Source of the DNA: Candidatus Hebobacteria bacterium
GTDB taxonomy: Bacteria > Armatimonadota > Hebobacteria > Hebobacterales > Hebobacteraceae
DNA: 41,866 bases
Assembly: GCA_029821885.1 (NCBI GenBank)
Contig: JALGXV010000015.1
Location: 1-41,866 of the forward strand
Reading direction: 5' to 3'
Positions within the stretch are counted from its first letter, which is position 1. Every line of letters begins with the position of its first letter. Under the pieces are notes generated by a model. That model made no database searches. It saw only the letters and a program-made list of their open reading frames with translations, and had not been told where the DNA came from. A program made the position numbers and the translations under genes. Positions 1 through 7,577 of the stretch are shown piece after piece.

Positions 1-2
1 AG

Positions 3-1355
3 CAGGAGACATATCACTACGAGCTTCAGGACATCCCCGAACCGAATCTGTTCCGGGACCTGTTCTCCTACCATCAGCCCCCGATGGTCTCGTTCAACCA
101 TCGGCTGGTGCCAATGGATCCTCCCGATGAGATTTGGATCACGGATACGACCTTCCGCGACGGGCAGCAAGCGCGGCCGCCGTTCACCGTCAAGCAGATA
201 GTGGATCTCTACACCATGCTTCACCGGCTGGGCGGGCCCAACGGCATGATCCGTCTGTGCGAGTTCTTCCTGTACTCCGACGCGCACAAGAAGGCGGTCG
301 CCGCCTGCCTGGAACAGGGCTTCCGTTACCCGGAGATAACGGGCTGGATTCGCGCGCGTAAGGAGGACTTCAAGCTGGTCCGGCAGATGGGCCTGCGGGA
401 GACGGGGATCCTCACGTCGGTCTCGGACTACCATATCTTCCTCAAGCTCAAGAAGACCCGCCGCGAGGCGATGGATATGTACCTGGGCATCGTCCGCGCC
501 GCCCTGGATGCCGGCGTCGTGCCTCGCTGTCACCTTGAGGACATCACGCGGGCGGATTTCTACGGGTTCGTCGTGCCATTCGTTCAGGAACTGATGCGCC
601 TCGCGAAGGAAGCCGATATGCCGGTGAAGGTGCGCGCGTGCGACACGATGGGCTATGGCATCGCCTTCCCAGGTGTGGCCATGCCCCGCAGCGTGAAGGG
701 CATCTGCTACGGTCTCACCCATCACGCGGGCGTGCCGAGCGCGTGGCTCGAATGGCACGGGCACAACGACTTCTACCGCGCGGTGAGCAACGCATCCACC
801 GCGTGGCTGTACGGATGCGCGGCCGCCAATGGAACACTGCTGGGCATCGGTGAGCGAACAGGCAACACGCCGATCGAGGCCCTCGTCTTCGAGTACATGG
901 GCATCCGGGGCGATGACAACGGCATGCAGTCACAAGTCATCACCGAGATCGCCGAGTATTTCGAGAAAGAAATCGGCTACGAGATTCCTCGCAATCAGCC
1001 CTTCGTCGGGAGGGACTTCAATGTCACGCGCGCAGGCATCCATGCCGACGGCCTGCTGAAGGATGAGGAGATCTACAACATCTTCGACACGGACGCTCTG
1101 CTGAACAGGCCCGTGGCCGTTGCCATAGGCAGTACCTCGGGCAACGCGGGCGTCGCCCACTGGGTCAACGCCTACTACGGCCTCACGGCGAACCACATCA
1201 TCCAGAAGTCAGATCCGGGAGTCGCCAAGATCGTGGAGGCAATCCAGACGGAGTACGATGCGGGGCGGACGACCTCAATGTCCGATGACGAGATGGAGGC
1301 CCTCGTCGCCGCGCATCTGCCCGGCGTGAGCAAAGGGAAGTCTCCGAGCAAGTAG
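3..1355 (+). CDS. Re-citrate synthase / isopropylmalate-synthase-type enzyme (5' partial)
   Basis: This HMGL-like TIM-barrel enzyme condenses acetyl-CoA with a 2-oxoacid. The frame is open from base 3 with no stop before the Met codon at 84, and those upstream codons read as a family-like N-terminus (ELQDIPEPNLFRDLF), so the gene starts outside the window. Visible landmarks are DTTFRDGQQA at residues 21-30 counted from the Met at 84, the metal-binding HGH at 225-227 in EWHGHNDF, GERTGN, and a late FNVTRAGIHADG block. From memory, the motif order and the EPNLYRD-like N-terminus fit the Clostridium kluyveri-type Re-citrate synthase branch better than LeuA. There is no C-terminal LeuA regulatory domain. 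The family is certain. The exact substrate (oxaloacetate, pyruvate or 2-oxoisovalerate) is inferred. Confidence 0.85.
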   Translation, partial: QETYHYELQDIPEPNLFRDLFSYHQPPMVSFNHRLVPMDPPDEIWITDTTFRDGQQARPPFTVKQIVDLYTMLHRLGGPNGMIRLCEFFLYSDAHKKAVAACLEQGFRYPEITGWIRARKEDFKLVRQMGLRETGILTSVSDYHIFLKLKKTRREAMDMYLGIVRAALDAGVVPRCHLEDITRADFYGFVVPFVQELMRLAKEADMPVKVRACDTMGYGIAFPGVAMPRSVKGICYGLTHHAGVPSAWLEWHGHNDFYRAVSNASTAWLYGCAAANGTLLGIGERTGNTPIEALVFEYMGIRGDDNGMQSQVITEIAEYFEKEIGYEIPRNQPFVGRDFNVTRAGIHADGLLKDEEIYNIFDTDALLNRPVAVAIGSTSGNAGVAHWVNAYYGLTANHIIQKSDPGVAKIVEAIQTEYDAGRTTSMSDDEMEALVAAHLPGVSKGKSPSK

Positions 1356-1378
1356 GTTCTGGCAGTTCGCGTAGTGGG

Positions 1379-1410
1379 AGCCCCGGCGCGAGTCGGGGCT
1401 TCTGTCTGTC
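1379..1410. terminator. hairpin terminator-like element between convergent genes
   Basis: A perfect 7-bp stem AGCCCCG/CGGGGCT encloses an 8-nt loop and is followed by TCTGTCTGTC on the plus strand, 24 bases after the stop of the first gene. The T-tract is interrupted, so termination strength is uncertain. A second GC-rich imperfect hairpin at about 1428-1467 lies closer to the end of the convergent minus-strand gene. Confidence 0.5.
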
Positions 1411-1499
1411 TCCAGTGGGTCCCCGGTGCGGCCTCGGACCTCCCTCAGGGGCCCCGCTCCGAGCCGGGGGAGCGAGTCTACGTGCGGCGCCCTCCGCTG

Positions 1500-2381
1500 T
1501 CACGAGCCACTGATGATTCCGGCGATGGCGGACAGCACTCCGCCGACGGTCAGCGCCCAGCCGGCCAGCAGGGCCAGGCGCGCTCGACGCGCGACCACCC
1601 GCACGTAGTCGGGCGGCGACCGCCATGTGACGACGCCGAGCAGGTCATCGCCGAGCGCATCTACTCGGGGCCGTGACGTCTGGCCGGCGATGCGGCCGCA
1701 CAGGCTCACCCGGAGGCCGACGGGAATGGCCCACAGCTTCACCTGCATGGTCGCGCCAGGATCGACGTACGTTTCAACGTAGACGGGCGCGTCGAAGCGC
1801 ACGCAGCCAGAAGGCACGTAGACAGCCTCGTCGCCGTCCATCAGACGGAAGTCGACGGCCTTCGTTTGCCGGTCGCTCACTCGCCATCCGGCCTCGCCCT
1901 GTTCGCGCTCCCGCAGCACGTAGTGGTAGTACGCACACTCTTGAGGGAAGTAGGCCGGAACGACCGGAGTATCGCACACCACCTTCCCCCTGGCCCAGAC
2001 GGCATCGCCGGTGTGCGCCCGGGAGAGCGGCAGCTCAGGGGCCCGCCGGAGCCGCCAGCTGCGCGCGTCCCGTCGGCGCGCCTCCCAGAAGGCCACCTGG
2101 CCGGCCACGACGAGCGCGAATCCCCCCGCCAGCAGATACCAGGGAGGCAGCGCCGCCCGATCCCGATAGCCCGCCAGCCAGCTCACGGCATAGTAGGCCA
2201 CGAGACCGAAGAGGGCCAACGCAATGAGCAGGCCCACCCACAGCGGCCACGGCGCTGGGCCCGCGGGGCGCGGCCCATATCGCTTCGGAAGGGCCTTCAG
2301 GCGCGCTCCGCAGGCGAAGCAGCAGACTTCGCTGTCGAGGTTCGGTGCGCCGCACCGCGGGCATTCGTTGTGTTCGAGCAT
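1500..2381 (-). CDS. zinc-ribbon membrane protein with GIDE-like domain
   Basis: The function is unknown. From the ATG at 2381 the protein has 293 residues. An N-terminal zinc ribbon (CPRCG, then CCFACG) is followed by two hydrophobic segments, then a cytosolic or extracytoplasmic domain that includes ECAYYHYVLRERE and a WRVSDRQTKAVDF stretch. A last hydrophobic segment sits at the C-terminus. The middle domain resembles the GIDE/BAM domain of the mitochondrial E3 ligase MULAN, where it also lies between membrane helices. That is recognition from memory, not a search. The frame is open a further 65 codons upstream, so GTG, TTG or earlier ATG starts are possible. I chose 2381 because the zinc ribbon begins there. 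The gene stands alone, divergent from the mutL-type operon. Confidence 0.7.
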   Translation of the reverse strand: MLEHNECPRCGAPNLDSEVCCFACGARLKALPKRYGPRPAGPAPWPLWVGLLIALALFGLVAYYAVSWLAGYRDRAALPPWYLLAGGFALVVAGQVAFWEARRRDARSWRLRRAPELPLSRAHTGDAVWARGKVVCDTPVVPAYFPQECAYYHYVLREREQGEAGWRVSDRQTKAVDFRLMDGDEAVYVPSGCVRFDAPVYVETYVDPGATMQVKLWAIPVGLRVSLCGRIAGQTSRPRVDALGDDLLGVVTWRSPPDYVRVVARRARLALLAGWALTVGGVLSAIAGIISGS

Positions 2382-2508
2382 CACACTACTCAAGAGCACC
2401 AATCCATCCTTCGTCTTCTTCCACACCAGGCGGCCTTGCTGCAACGCGGCACCAGCCGCGTGCCCGCCGATGTGAGCTCCCAGCCTCATCGCTGCAGCGG
2501 GAACACTC

Positions 2509-2543
2509 GTCAATTGACCCGTCAGAATCCCCCATGCTATGAT
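2509..2543 (+). promoter_or_regulatory. sigma70-type extended -10 promoter with palindromic -35 region
   Basis: TTGACC at 2514-2519 is separated by 18 bases from TATGAT at 2538-2543, and the preceding TGC makes an extended -10. Transcription would begin near 2550, leaving a leader of about 120 nt before the ATG at 2670. The -35 box is embedded in the perfect 10-bp palindrome GTCAATTGAC (2509-2518), which also presents TTGACG on the minus strand towards the divergent gene. The divergent -10 would be poor (GATGAG). The rest of 2382-2669 holds nothing else I can support. Confidence 0.65.
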
Positions 2544-2669
2544 TCGCGGCGCCGTCCGCGGCCACCGGGACCGCATGCGCGGCTCCTCGGTGCCGGTCTC
2601 TCAGGCTTTGCGACGGCTTGAGTACACGCAGGCGCTGGGAGCGGAACGGCCACTTGGCAGCAACGGGAC

Positions 2670-4454
2670 ATGCCAGACGCATCGCAAATCGTAGCAACTG
2701 ACTGCGGCTCGACGACCACGAAAGCGATCCTCATCGAGCGGCGGAACGGCGAGTATCGCCTGCAGGGCCGTGGCGAGGCCCCTACGACGGTCGAGGCCCC
2801 CTTCGACGACGTCACAGTGGGCGTGCTGAACGCGGTGGGCGAGCTGGAGGAGCTCACCGGCCAGCGCTTCATCGGGGAGTCCCGCCTCCGCACTCCTGTC
2901 GCCGGGGAGGCGGGCGCAGACCTCTACCTGTCGACGTCGAGCGCCGGTGGTGGTCTCCAGATGCTGGTGACGGGGGTCGTGAAGACCATGACGGCCGAGT
3001 CCGCTCAACGGGCCGCGCTCGGGGCCGGCGCCATCGTGATCGACGTCATCGCGGTGGACGACGGCCGAGAGGATCACGAGCGCGTCGGCCGAATCCGCTC
3101 GATCCGACCCGACATGATCCTCATGTCTGGCGGCACCGAGGGCGGAACGGTACAGCATCTCCTCGACACGGCAGAGCTTCTCGTGGCCGCGGCCCCGCGC
3201 CCGCGCCTCGGCCGCGACTTCAGGCTCCCGGTCATCTACGCGGGCAACAGCGACGCCCGCGCCCAGGTCGGCGAGGTGCTGGGAGACCGCGTGGACTTGA
3301 TCGTCGAGGAGAACCTGCGGCCTCAGCTCGACCTGGAGAACCTTGGTCCGGCGCGCGAGGCCATCCATCGCCTCTTCCTGGAGCACGTGATGGCTCAGGC
3401 TCCCGGCTATGACAAGCTGCTCACCTGGACGAGCTCACCCGTCATGTCTACGCCTCGGGCGGTGGGGGAGATGGTGCAGCTCGCAGCGCAGACCGAACAG
3501 ACAGATGTGCTGGCCGTGGACATCGGCGGCGCCACGACCGACATCTTCTCGGTCTTCGGCGGGCAGTTCAACCGCACCGTCTCAGCGAACCTCGGGATGA
3601 GCTACAGCGTGGGCAACGTGCTCGCCGAGGCCGGAGCCGACGGGATTCGGCGATGGCTCGCCATGCCTCTCGATGAAGATGCACTGCGGAATCGACTCCG
3701 CAACAAGATGATCCGCCCCACGACGATTCCTCAAACGCGAGATGACCTACTGATTGAGCAGGCCGTCGCGCGGGAGGCCCTTCGTCTGGCGCTCGCACAC
3801 CATGGAGCCCTGGCCTCGGGCCTCAAGGGGGTAGCGCAGGCCCGGACCATGGCGGATCTATTCACGCAGGCGTCCGCGGGCGAGACACTGGTTGACATGA
3901 TGTCGCTGGGGCTCATCATCGGGAGCGGCGGCATCCTGTCCCATGCGCCGCGCCGACAGCAGGCCGCCCTGATGCTCATCGACGCCTTCGAGCCGCAGGG
4001 CGTGACCCGGCTGGCGGTCGACTCGATATTCATGATGCCACAACTCGGAGTGCTGGCTTCGGTCCTGCCGGAGGCGGCGATGGCCGTCTTCGAGCGGGAC
4101 TGCCTCGTGCCGCTGGGCACGGTGATAGCCCCGGCGGGACGCTTCCGAGATGGGAGCGTCGTCCTCGAGTGGCAGGTCGGTGATGAGCGGGGCCAGCTTC
4201 GCGCCGGGGAGTTCCAGCGCCTTCCGCTGCTGCCTGGTCAGAGGACCCAGGCCGAGCTGAGCCCAGGTCGGGGAATTGATGTTGGCGCGGGACGCGGGCG
4301 CATGTGGTCCGGCCAGGTCGAAGGCGGCCCGGCCGGCGTGATCCTCGACGGGCGCGGCCGGCCCTTGCGCTTGCCGGACGATGATAGCGAGCGCAGGAAG
4401 AAGCTCGCCGAGTGGATGGCGTCGGCGGGCGCGGCGCCGGGAGGGCCGCAGTAA
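2670..4454 (+). CDS. GlmL/MutL-family actin-fold ATPase (mutase reactivation type)
   Basis: This is an ASKHA-fold ATPase of the GlmL/MutL family (PF13941 type), not the mismatch-repair MutL. Family members accompany adenosylcobalamin-dependent carbon-skeleton mutases or aminomutases and are thought to act as reactivating chaperones. The phosphate-1 motif DCGSTTTKA starts at residue 11 and the phosphate-2 motif DIGGATTDIF at residue 284. A Gly-rich block (GSGGILSHAP) and LAVDSIFMMPQLGVL follow. At 594 residues it is longer than the roughly 460 I expect for GlmL, the extra part being a beta-rich C-terminus. No mutase gene lies in the window. The stop codon overlaps the next start (TAATG), so co-translation is likely. 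The specific client is unknown. Confidence 0.85.
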   Translation: MPDASQIVATDCGSTTTKAILIERRNGEYRLQGRGEAPTTVEAPFDDVTVGVLNAVGELEELTGQRFIGESRLRTPVAGEAGADLYLSTSSAGGGLQMLVTGVVKTMTAESAQRAALGAGAIVIDVIAVDDGREDHERVGRIRSIRPDMILMSGGTEGGTVQHLLDTAELLVAAAPRPRLGRDFRLPVIYAGNSDARAQVGEVLGDRVDLIVEENLRPQLDLENLGPAREAIHRLFLEHVMAQAPGYDKLLTWTSSPVMSTPRAVGEMVQLAAQTEQTDVLAVDIGGATTDIFSVFGGQFNRTVSANLGMSYSVGNVLAEAGADGIRRWLAMPLDEDALRNRLRNKMIRPTTIPQTRDDLLIEQAVAREALRLALAHHGALASGLKGVAQARTMADLFTQASAGETLVDMMSLGLIIGSGGILSHAPRRQQAALMLIDAFEPQGVTRLAVDSIFMMPQLGVLASVLPEAAMAVFERDCLVPLGTVIAPAGRFRDGSVVLEWQVGDERGQLRAGEFQRLPLLPGQRTQAELSPGRGIDVGAGRGRMWSGQVEGGPAGVILDGRGRPLRLPDDDSERRKKLAEWMASAGAAPGGPQ

Positions 4455-5566
4455 TGGGTGTCGCGTATACGCCGGGCCTCCGCGTCGCCGCGCGTGCGCT
4501 TATCAGACAGGAGCGCCGTCTGCCGCTTCGCGGCGAGGTGCTGGTGGCGCAGGGGCAGTCCGTCGAGGCCGAGCAGGTCATAGCGCGAGCCGAGATGCCC
4601 GGAAACTTGCACACCGTCAGGGCCGCCCAGATGCTCCATGTGGAGCCACAGGAACTCGAAGCACATCTGCTGAAGCATCTCGGCGAGACGGTAGAGGCCG
4701 GCGAGATCATCGCTCAGACGAAGGGGCTCTGGGGGCTGTTCAAGTCTGAGCTACGGGCACCGATCTCGGGAACGCTCGAGGAAGTCAGTGTCGCGTCGGG
4801 ACACGTCCGGATCCGCGAAGTGCCCCGGCACATCGAAGTCCGCGCCCACATTGCAGGCCGCGTCGCCGAGGTCATCGAGGGCGAGGGAGCTGTCATCGAG
4901 GCGCAGGGCTCCTTGGTGCAGGGCATCTTCGGGGTCGGGGGCGAGCGACGCGGCCGACTCCGCGTGCTGGCCGGAGGCCCCGATGACATCCTTCATCGCG
5001 ACGACATCACGGACTGTGAGGGAGGTGTCATCGTCGGAGGCGCCGGGGCCGACTCCGGCGCCATACGGGCGGCGGCCCAGGCCGGTGCGGTGGGCATGGT
5101 GGTAGCCGCGGTTCGCGACCAAGCACTCAGAGACTATGTGGGCTTTGACATAGGGGTGGCGATAACGGGGCAAGAACCTGTGCCAATGACGCTGATCCTC
5201 ACCGAAGGCTTCGGCGAACTCCCCATGGCGGGCCGTACATGGGATCTCCTGCGGTCGTTGGAGGGCCAGCTTGCGTCCATCGACGGCGCGACGCAGATTC
5301 GCGCCGGCGTCATCCGGCCCGAGGTCATCGTGACGGGACAGGGGGCAGAAGAGGAGGTGGCCGAGCCTGAGCAGATCCTGCAGGTAGGCTCCAGAGTGCG
5401 AGTGATACGGGCCCCTCACTTCGGCGCGCTCGGGCACGTGGCGGCCCTTCCGGCGGAGCTGACAGAGATCGAGACGGAGTCGGCCGTGCGCATCGCGCTG
5501 GTGGGGCTTGACAGTGGCGACGAGGTCCGCGTCCCGCGGGCCAATCTGGAGACAATCCAGGAATGA
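4454..5566 (+). CDS. conserved unknown protein with barrel-sandwich-hybrid and KOW-like parts
   Basis: I do not recognise a named function. The protein has 370 residues. The start is the ATG overlapping the mutL-type stop (TAATG), so the 14 in-frame codons before it are not used. The first ~160 residues read as repeated barrel-sandwich-hybrid modules of the biotinyl/lipoyl or RnfC type: GEVLVAQGQSVEAEQVIAR, KHLGETVEAGEIIAQTKG, APISGTLEEVS and AGRVAEVIEGEGAVIEAQG. No modifiable Lys in an MKM-like motif is visible. A Gly/Ala-rich middle follows (GGVIVGGAGADSGAIRAAA). The C-terminus VGSRVRVIRAPHFGALGHV resembles a KOW bend. The overlap with the ATPase gene suggests an obligate partner or a delivery/scaffold factor, which is inference. 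Confidence 0.7.
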   Translation: MGVAYTPGLRVAARALIRQERRLPLRGEVLVAQGQSVEAEQVIARAEMPGNLHTVRAAQMLHVEPQELEAHLLKHLGETVEAGEIIAQTKGLWGLFKSELRAPISGTLEEVSVASGHVRIREVPRHIEVRAHIAGRVAEVIEGEGAVIEAQGSLVQGIFGVGGERRGRLRVLAGGPDDILHRDDITDCEGGVIVGGAGADSGAIRAAAQAGAVGMVVAAVRDQALRDYVGFDIGVAITGQEPVPMTLILTEGFGELPMAGRTWDLLRSLEGQLASIDGATQIRAGVIRPEVIVTGQGAEEEVAEPEQILQVGSRVRVIRAPHFGALGHVAALPAELTEIETESAVRIALVGLDSGDEVRVPRANLETIQE

Positions 5567-6303
5567 CATCCGCTCAGCTCCCGGCGTCAGCGACTGAGGG
5601 CACTCGCCTGCCAGTTCACCGAGGCCTCCCCCTGATCTTCGGTGTGGCGCTTGCGACAGGCTTCTCGGGAGCGGTTGTCCCGGGCTCGCTGCTGGTGGTC
5701 GTGGTGAGAGAGTCCGTGCGTGTTGGCTGGGCCGCCGGGCCAATCATGATGATCGGACATGGTCTTCTCGAGCTGGTCGCCATCGTGCTCCTCATCACCG
5801 GCCTCATCAAGTTCGCTCGCTCCGCCACCGCGAGAGGCCTGATCGGCTTGGTCGGGGGCGGCGTTCTCGTCTACCTCGGGTACGAGACCGCCTTGATCCC
5901 GGCAGAGGCGGTAACGCCGGCGCTGCAGACGGCCAGCGGCGTCAGTGTCGCGGGCGGCTGGCTGGGCTTGGTCTGGCTAGGCGCATTGATGAGCATGGTC
6001 AACCCCTACTGGTGGCTGTGGTGGGCCACCATTGGCGCCGCGCACACGGCCTGGGCGGTGCAGAGAGGCCGGATCGGAGCCGGCACGTACTTCGCAGGCC
6101 ACGTGTCGTCAGACGTGCTCTGGTATACGGCCGTGTCCATCGCCCTGGGCGCGGGGCGAGCACTGCTGTCCGCGAGCACGCTGAAGCTCGTCTATGTGAT
6201 CTGCGCGGCCTTCCTGACTGCACTGGGCGCGATCTTTGCGGTGGCGGCCGTGAGGACCCTCGCTGGGAAAGCGCGGCCGCCGCGGCAAGAGGGCACGGCG
6301 TGA
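5563..6303 (+). CDS. LysE/RhtB-family exporter
   Basis: This is an integral membrane protein of 246 residues with about six hydrophobic helices. It has the LysE-superfamily N-terminal pattern (FGVALATGFSGAVVPGSLL), a Gly-rich LVGGGVLVYLGYE helix and a conserved NPYWWLWW segment at about residues 147-154. The family exports amino acids or related small molecules, and the substrate cannot be told from sequence. The start ATG overlaps the previous stop (ATGA at 5563-5566), placing it firmly in the mutL-type operon. An exporter next to a mutase-reactivase-like ATPase could fit amino-acid or amine metabolism, but that is inference. Confidence 0.85.
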   Translation: MTSAQLPASATEGTRLPVHRGLPLIFGVALATGFSGAVVPGSLLVVVVRESVRVGWAAGPIMMIGHGLLELVAIVLLITGLIKFARSATARGLIGLVGGGVLVYLGYETALIPAEAVTPALQTASGVSVAGGWLGLVWLGALMSMVNPYWWLWWATIGAAHTAWAVQRGRIGAGTYFAGHVSSDVLWYTAVSIALGAGRALLSASTLKLVYVICAAFLTALGAIFAVAAVRTLAGKARPPRQEGTA

Positions 6304-6863
6304 TGGGATTTAACCGCCGCGAACTGCTGCGTATGGTGGCCGTGCTGGCCGCGGTGTGGGCGCTGGTGATGCTACTCCTGACCGTGCTGCAGCGATCGGC
6401 CAAGCCCGGGCGGATACCGACCGAGCCTCTGCTTGTCCACTATCCCGGCTACGAAGACGTCGAGGAACAGACCTCGGAGAACCTGGGCTTCCGCAAGTAC
6501 TGGTTCACCCTCAACGAAGACTATCCATCCAAGTCCGTCTACTACTTCTACAAGAACCTGCTCGAGGCCGAAGGCTGGCGACCGCTCGCCGAGGGAGAGC
6601 CCCAGTGGACCAGGCAGACGACGGACGAGGAAGCGCGCGATCTCTTCCACGCTGTGTGGGTTAGCCCGGACAGCCTGTTCCAGATCGAACTCCAGATGCT
6701 GTCAACCGTGCAGCTGGTGCGACAGCAAGAGGCTGTTGTGCTGGGCGAGCGAGAACCTGGCATACAAGTCTTCGTTACCCAGCGCCGGGCCCTGCATCCC
6801 GGCATCATCTTCCGGCCGCGCGCTCCGGCGCCCGAGCGCGGCATCCGCGGGCCAGACCTGTGA
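6303..6863 (+). CDS. small membrane-anchored hypothetical protein
   Basis: This 186-residue protein has a basic N-terminus (MGFNRRELLR) followed by one hydrophobic helix (VAVLAAVWALVMLLLTVL), so it is an anchored or secreted protein with the rest outside. The body contains YPSKSVYYFYKNLLEAEGW, a Tyr/Trp-rich pattern I associate only with uncharacterised envelope proteins. The ATG at 6303 overlaps the exporter stop (TGATG), which decides the start over an upstream open stretch in the same frame. It is the fourth gene of the operon. No function can be assigned. Confidence 0.75.
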   Translation: MGFNRRELLRMVAVLAAVWALVMLLLTVLQRSAKPGRIPTEPLLVHYPGYEDVEEQTSENLGFRKYWFTLNEDYPSKSVYYFYKNLLEAEGWRPLAEGEPQWTRQTTDEEARDLFHAVWVSPDSLFQIELQMLSTVQLVRQQEAVVLGEREPGIQVFVTQRRALHPGIIFRPRAPAPERGIRGPDL

Positions 6864-6885
6864 CGAATCCTCCCTGTGCGGTCCA

Positions 6886-7569
6886 GTGAGCACGTCCGAC
6901 CGAGCTAGGCTGACTGCCAGAATCGAGAGGGCGGCCCGAGCAGGCGGCGCGCAGTTGGTGGGATTCGCCGACCTCGAAGGGATCGCTGAGCTGCCTCGCG
7001 CCGTGGCGATCGCCATCGCCTATTCGCCGGCCGTGCTTCGCGATCCAGATGACATGCCCAACCGGGCCTTTGCGGAGGAGTTGCTCCGACTCAAGGGACG
7101 GCTCGCCGAGCTCACACTGGGAATTGGAGAGATGCTGTTGGAGGAGGGATTCGAGACCTGTACGGACCCGGCACCGCCGGATGAGACAGACCGCGCCCGG
7201 TTGGTCGCGCCCTTCCAGCACAAGACAGCTGCGACCCGAGCGGGACTCGGCTGGATAGGCAAGACGGCCCTGCTGGTCACAGAGCAGTACGGCCCAGCCA
7301 TCCGCCTTGCATCCGTATTGACGGACGCTCCCCTGCTCGTGGGCGAGCCCATTACCGAGAGCCGATGCGGGGACTGCGTGGTCTGTGTCGAGGCGTGTCC
7401 CGCAGGCGCCGCCACCGGCGAGCACTGGCATGCGGGTCGCCCGCGCGAGGCGCTATTCGACGCGCACGCATGCCACAGGATGTGCCGCGAGCGCTCCCGC
7501 GCGGCCAAGATCGAGCGCGGGGGATGCGGCATCTGCATGTCCGTCTGCCCTCGACGCCCTCGCGTGTGA
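6886..7569 (+). CDS. short QueG-like 4Fe-4S protein
   Basis: This 227-residue protein is related to epoxyqueuosine reductase QueG, a cobalamin- and Fe-S-dependent tRNA enzyme. Shared landmarks are AGLGWIGKTALLV, a following YGPAIRLASVLTD, and a ferredoxin part with CGDCVVCVEACP and CGICMSVCP. It lacks the C-terminal HEAT repeats. The segment before AGLGWIGK reads PFQHKTAATR, where I expect VDTGPVLER-like residues carrying the catalytic Asp, so it is probably not a working QueG. The start is a GTG at 6886, 22 bases after the previous stop. An earlier in-frame ATG at 6433 would overlap the preceding gene entirely and is rejected. It is the last gene of the operon. Confidence 0.75.
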   Translation: MSTSDRARLTARIERAARAGGAQLVGFADLEGIAELPRAVAIAIAYSPAVLRDPDDMPNRAFAEELLRLKGRLAELTLGIGEMLLEEGFETCTDPAPPDETDRARLVAPFQHKTAATRAGLGWIGKTALLVTEQYGPAIRLASVLTDAPLLVGEPITESRCGDCVVCVEACPAGAATGEHWHAGRPREALFDAHACHRMCRERSRAAKIERGGCGICMSVCPRRPRV

Positions 7570-7577
7570 CGGTCTGA

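Noticed and set aside
2670-4454. mismatch-repair MutL
   Set aside because: It has an actin-like ATPase fold (DCGSTTTKA, DIGGATTD), not the GHKL ATPase of mismatch-repair MutL. Only the name is shared.
6012-6302. upstream in-frame extension of the small anchored protein
   Set aside because: It would overlap the exporter almost entirely, is Arg-rich and not membrane-like, and the TGATG joint at 6301-6305 gives a better start followed by a proper membrane anchor.
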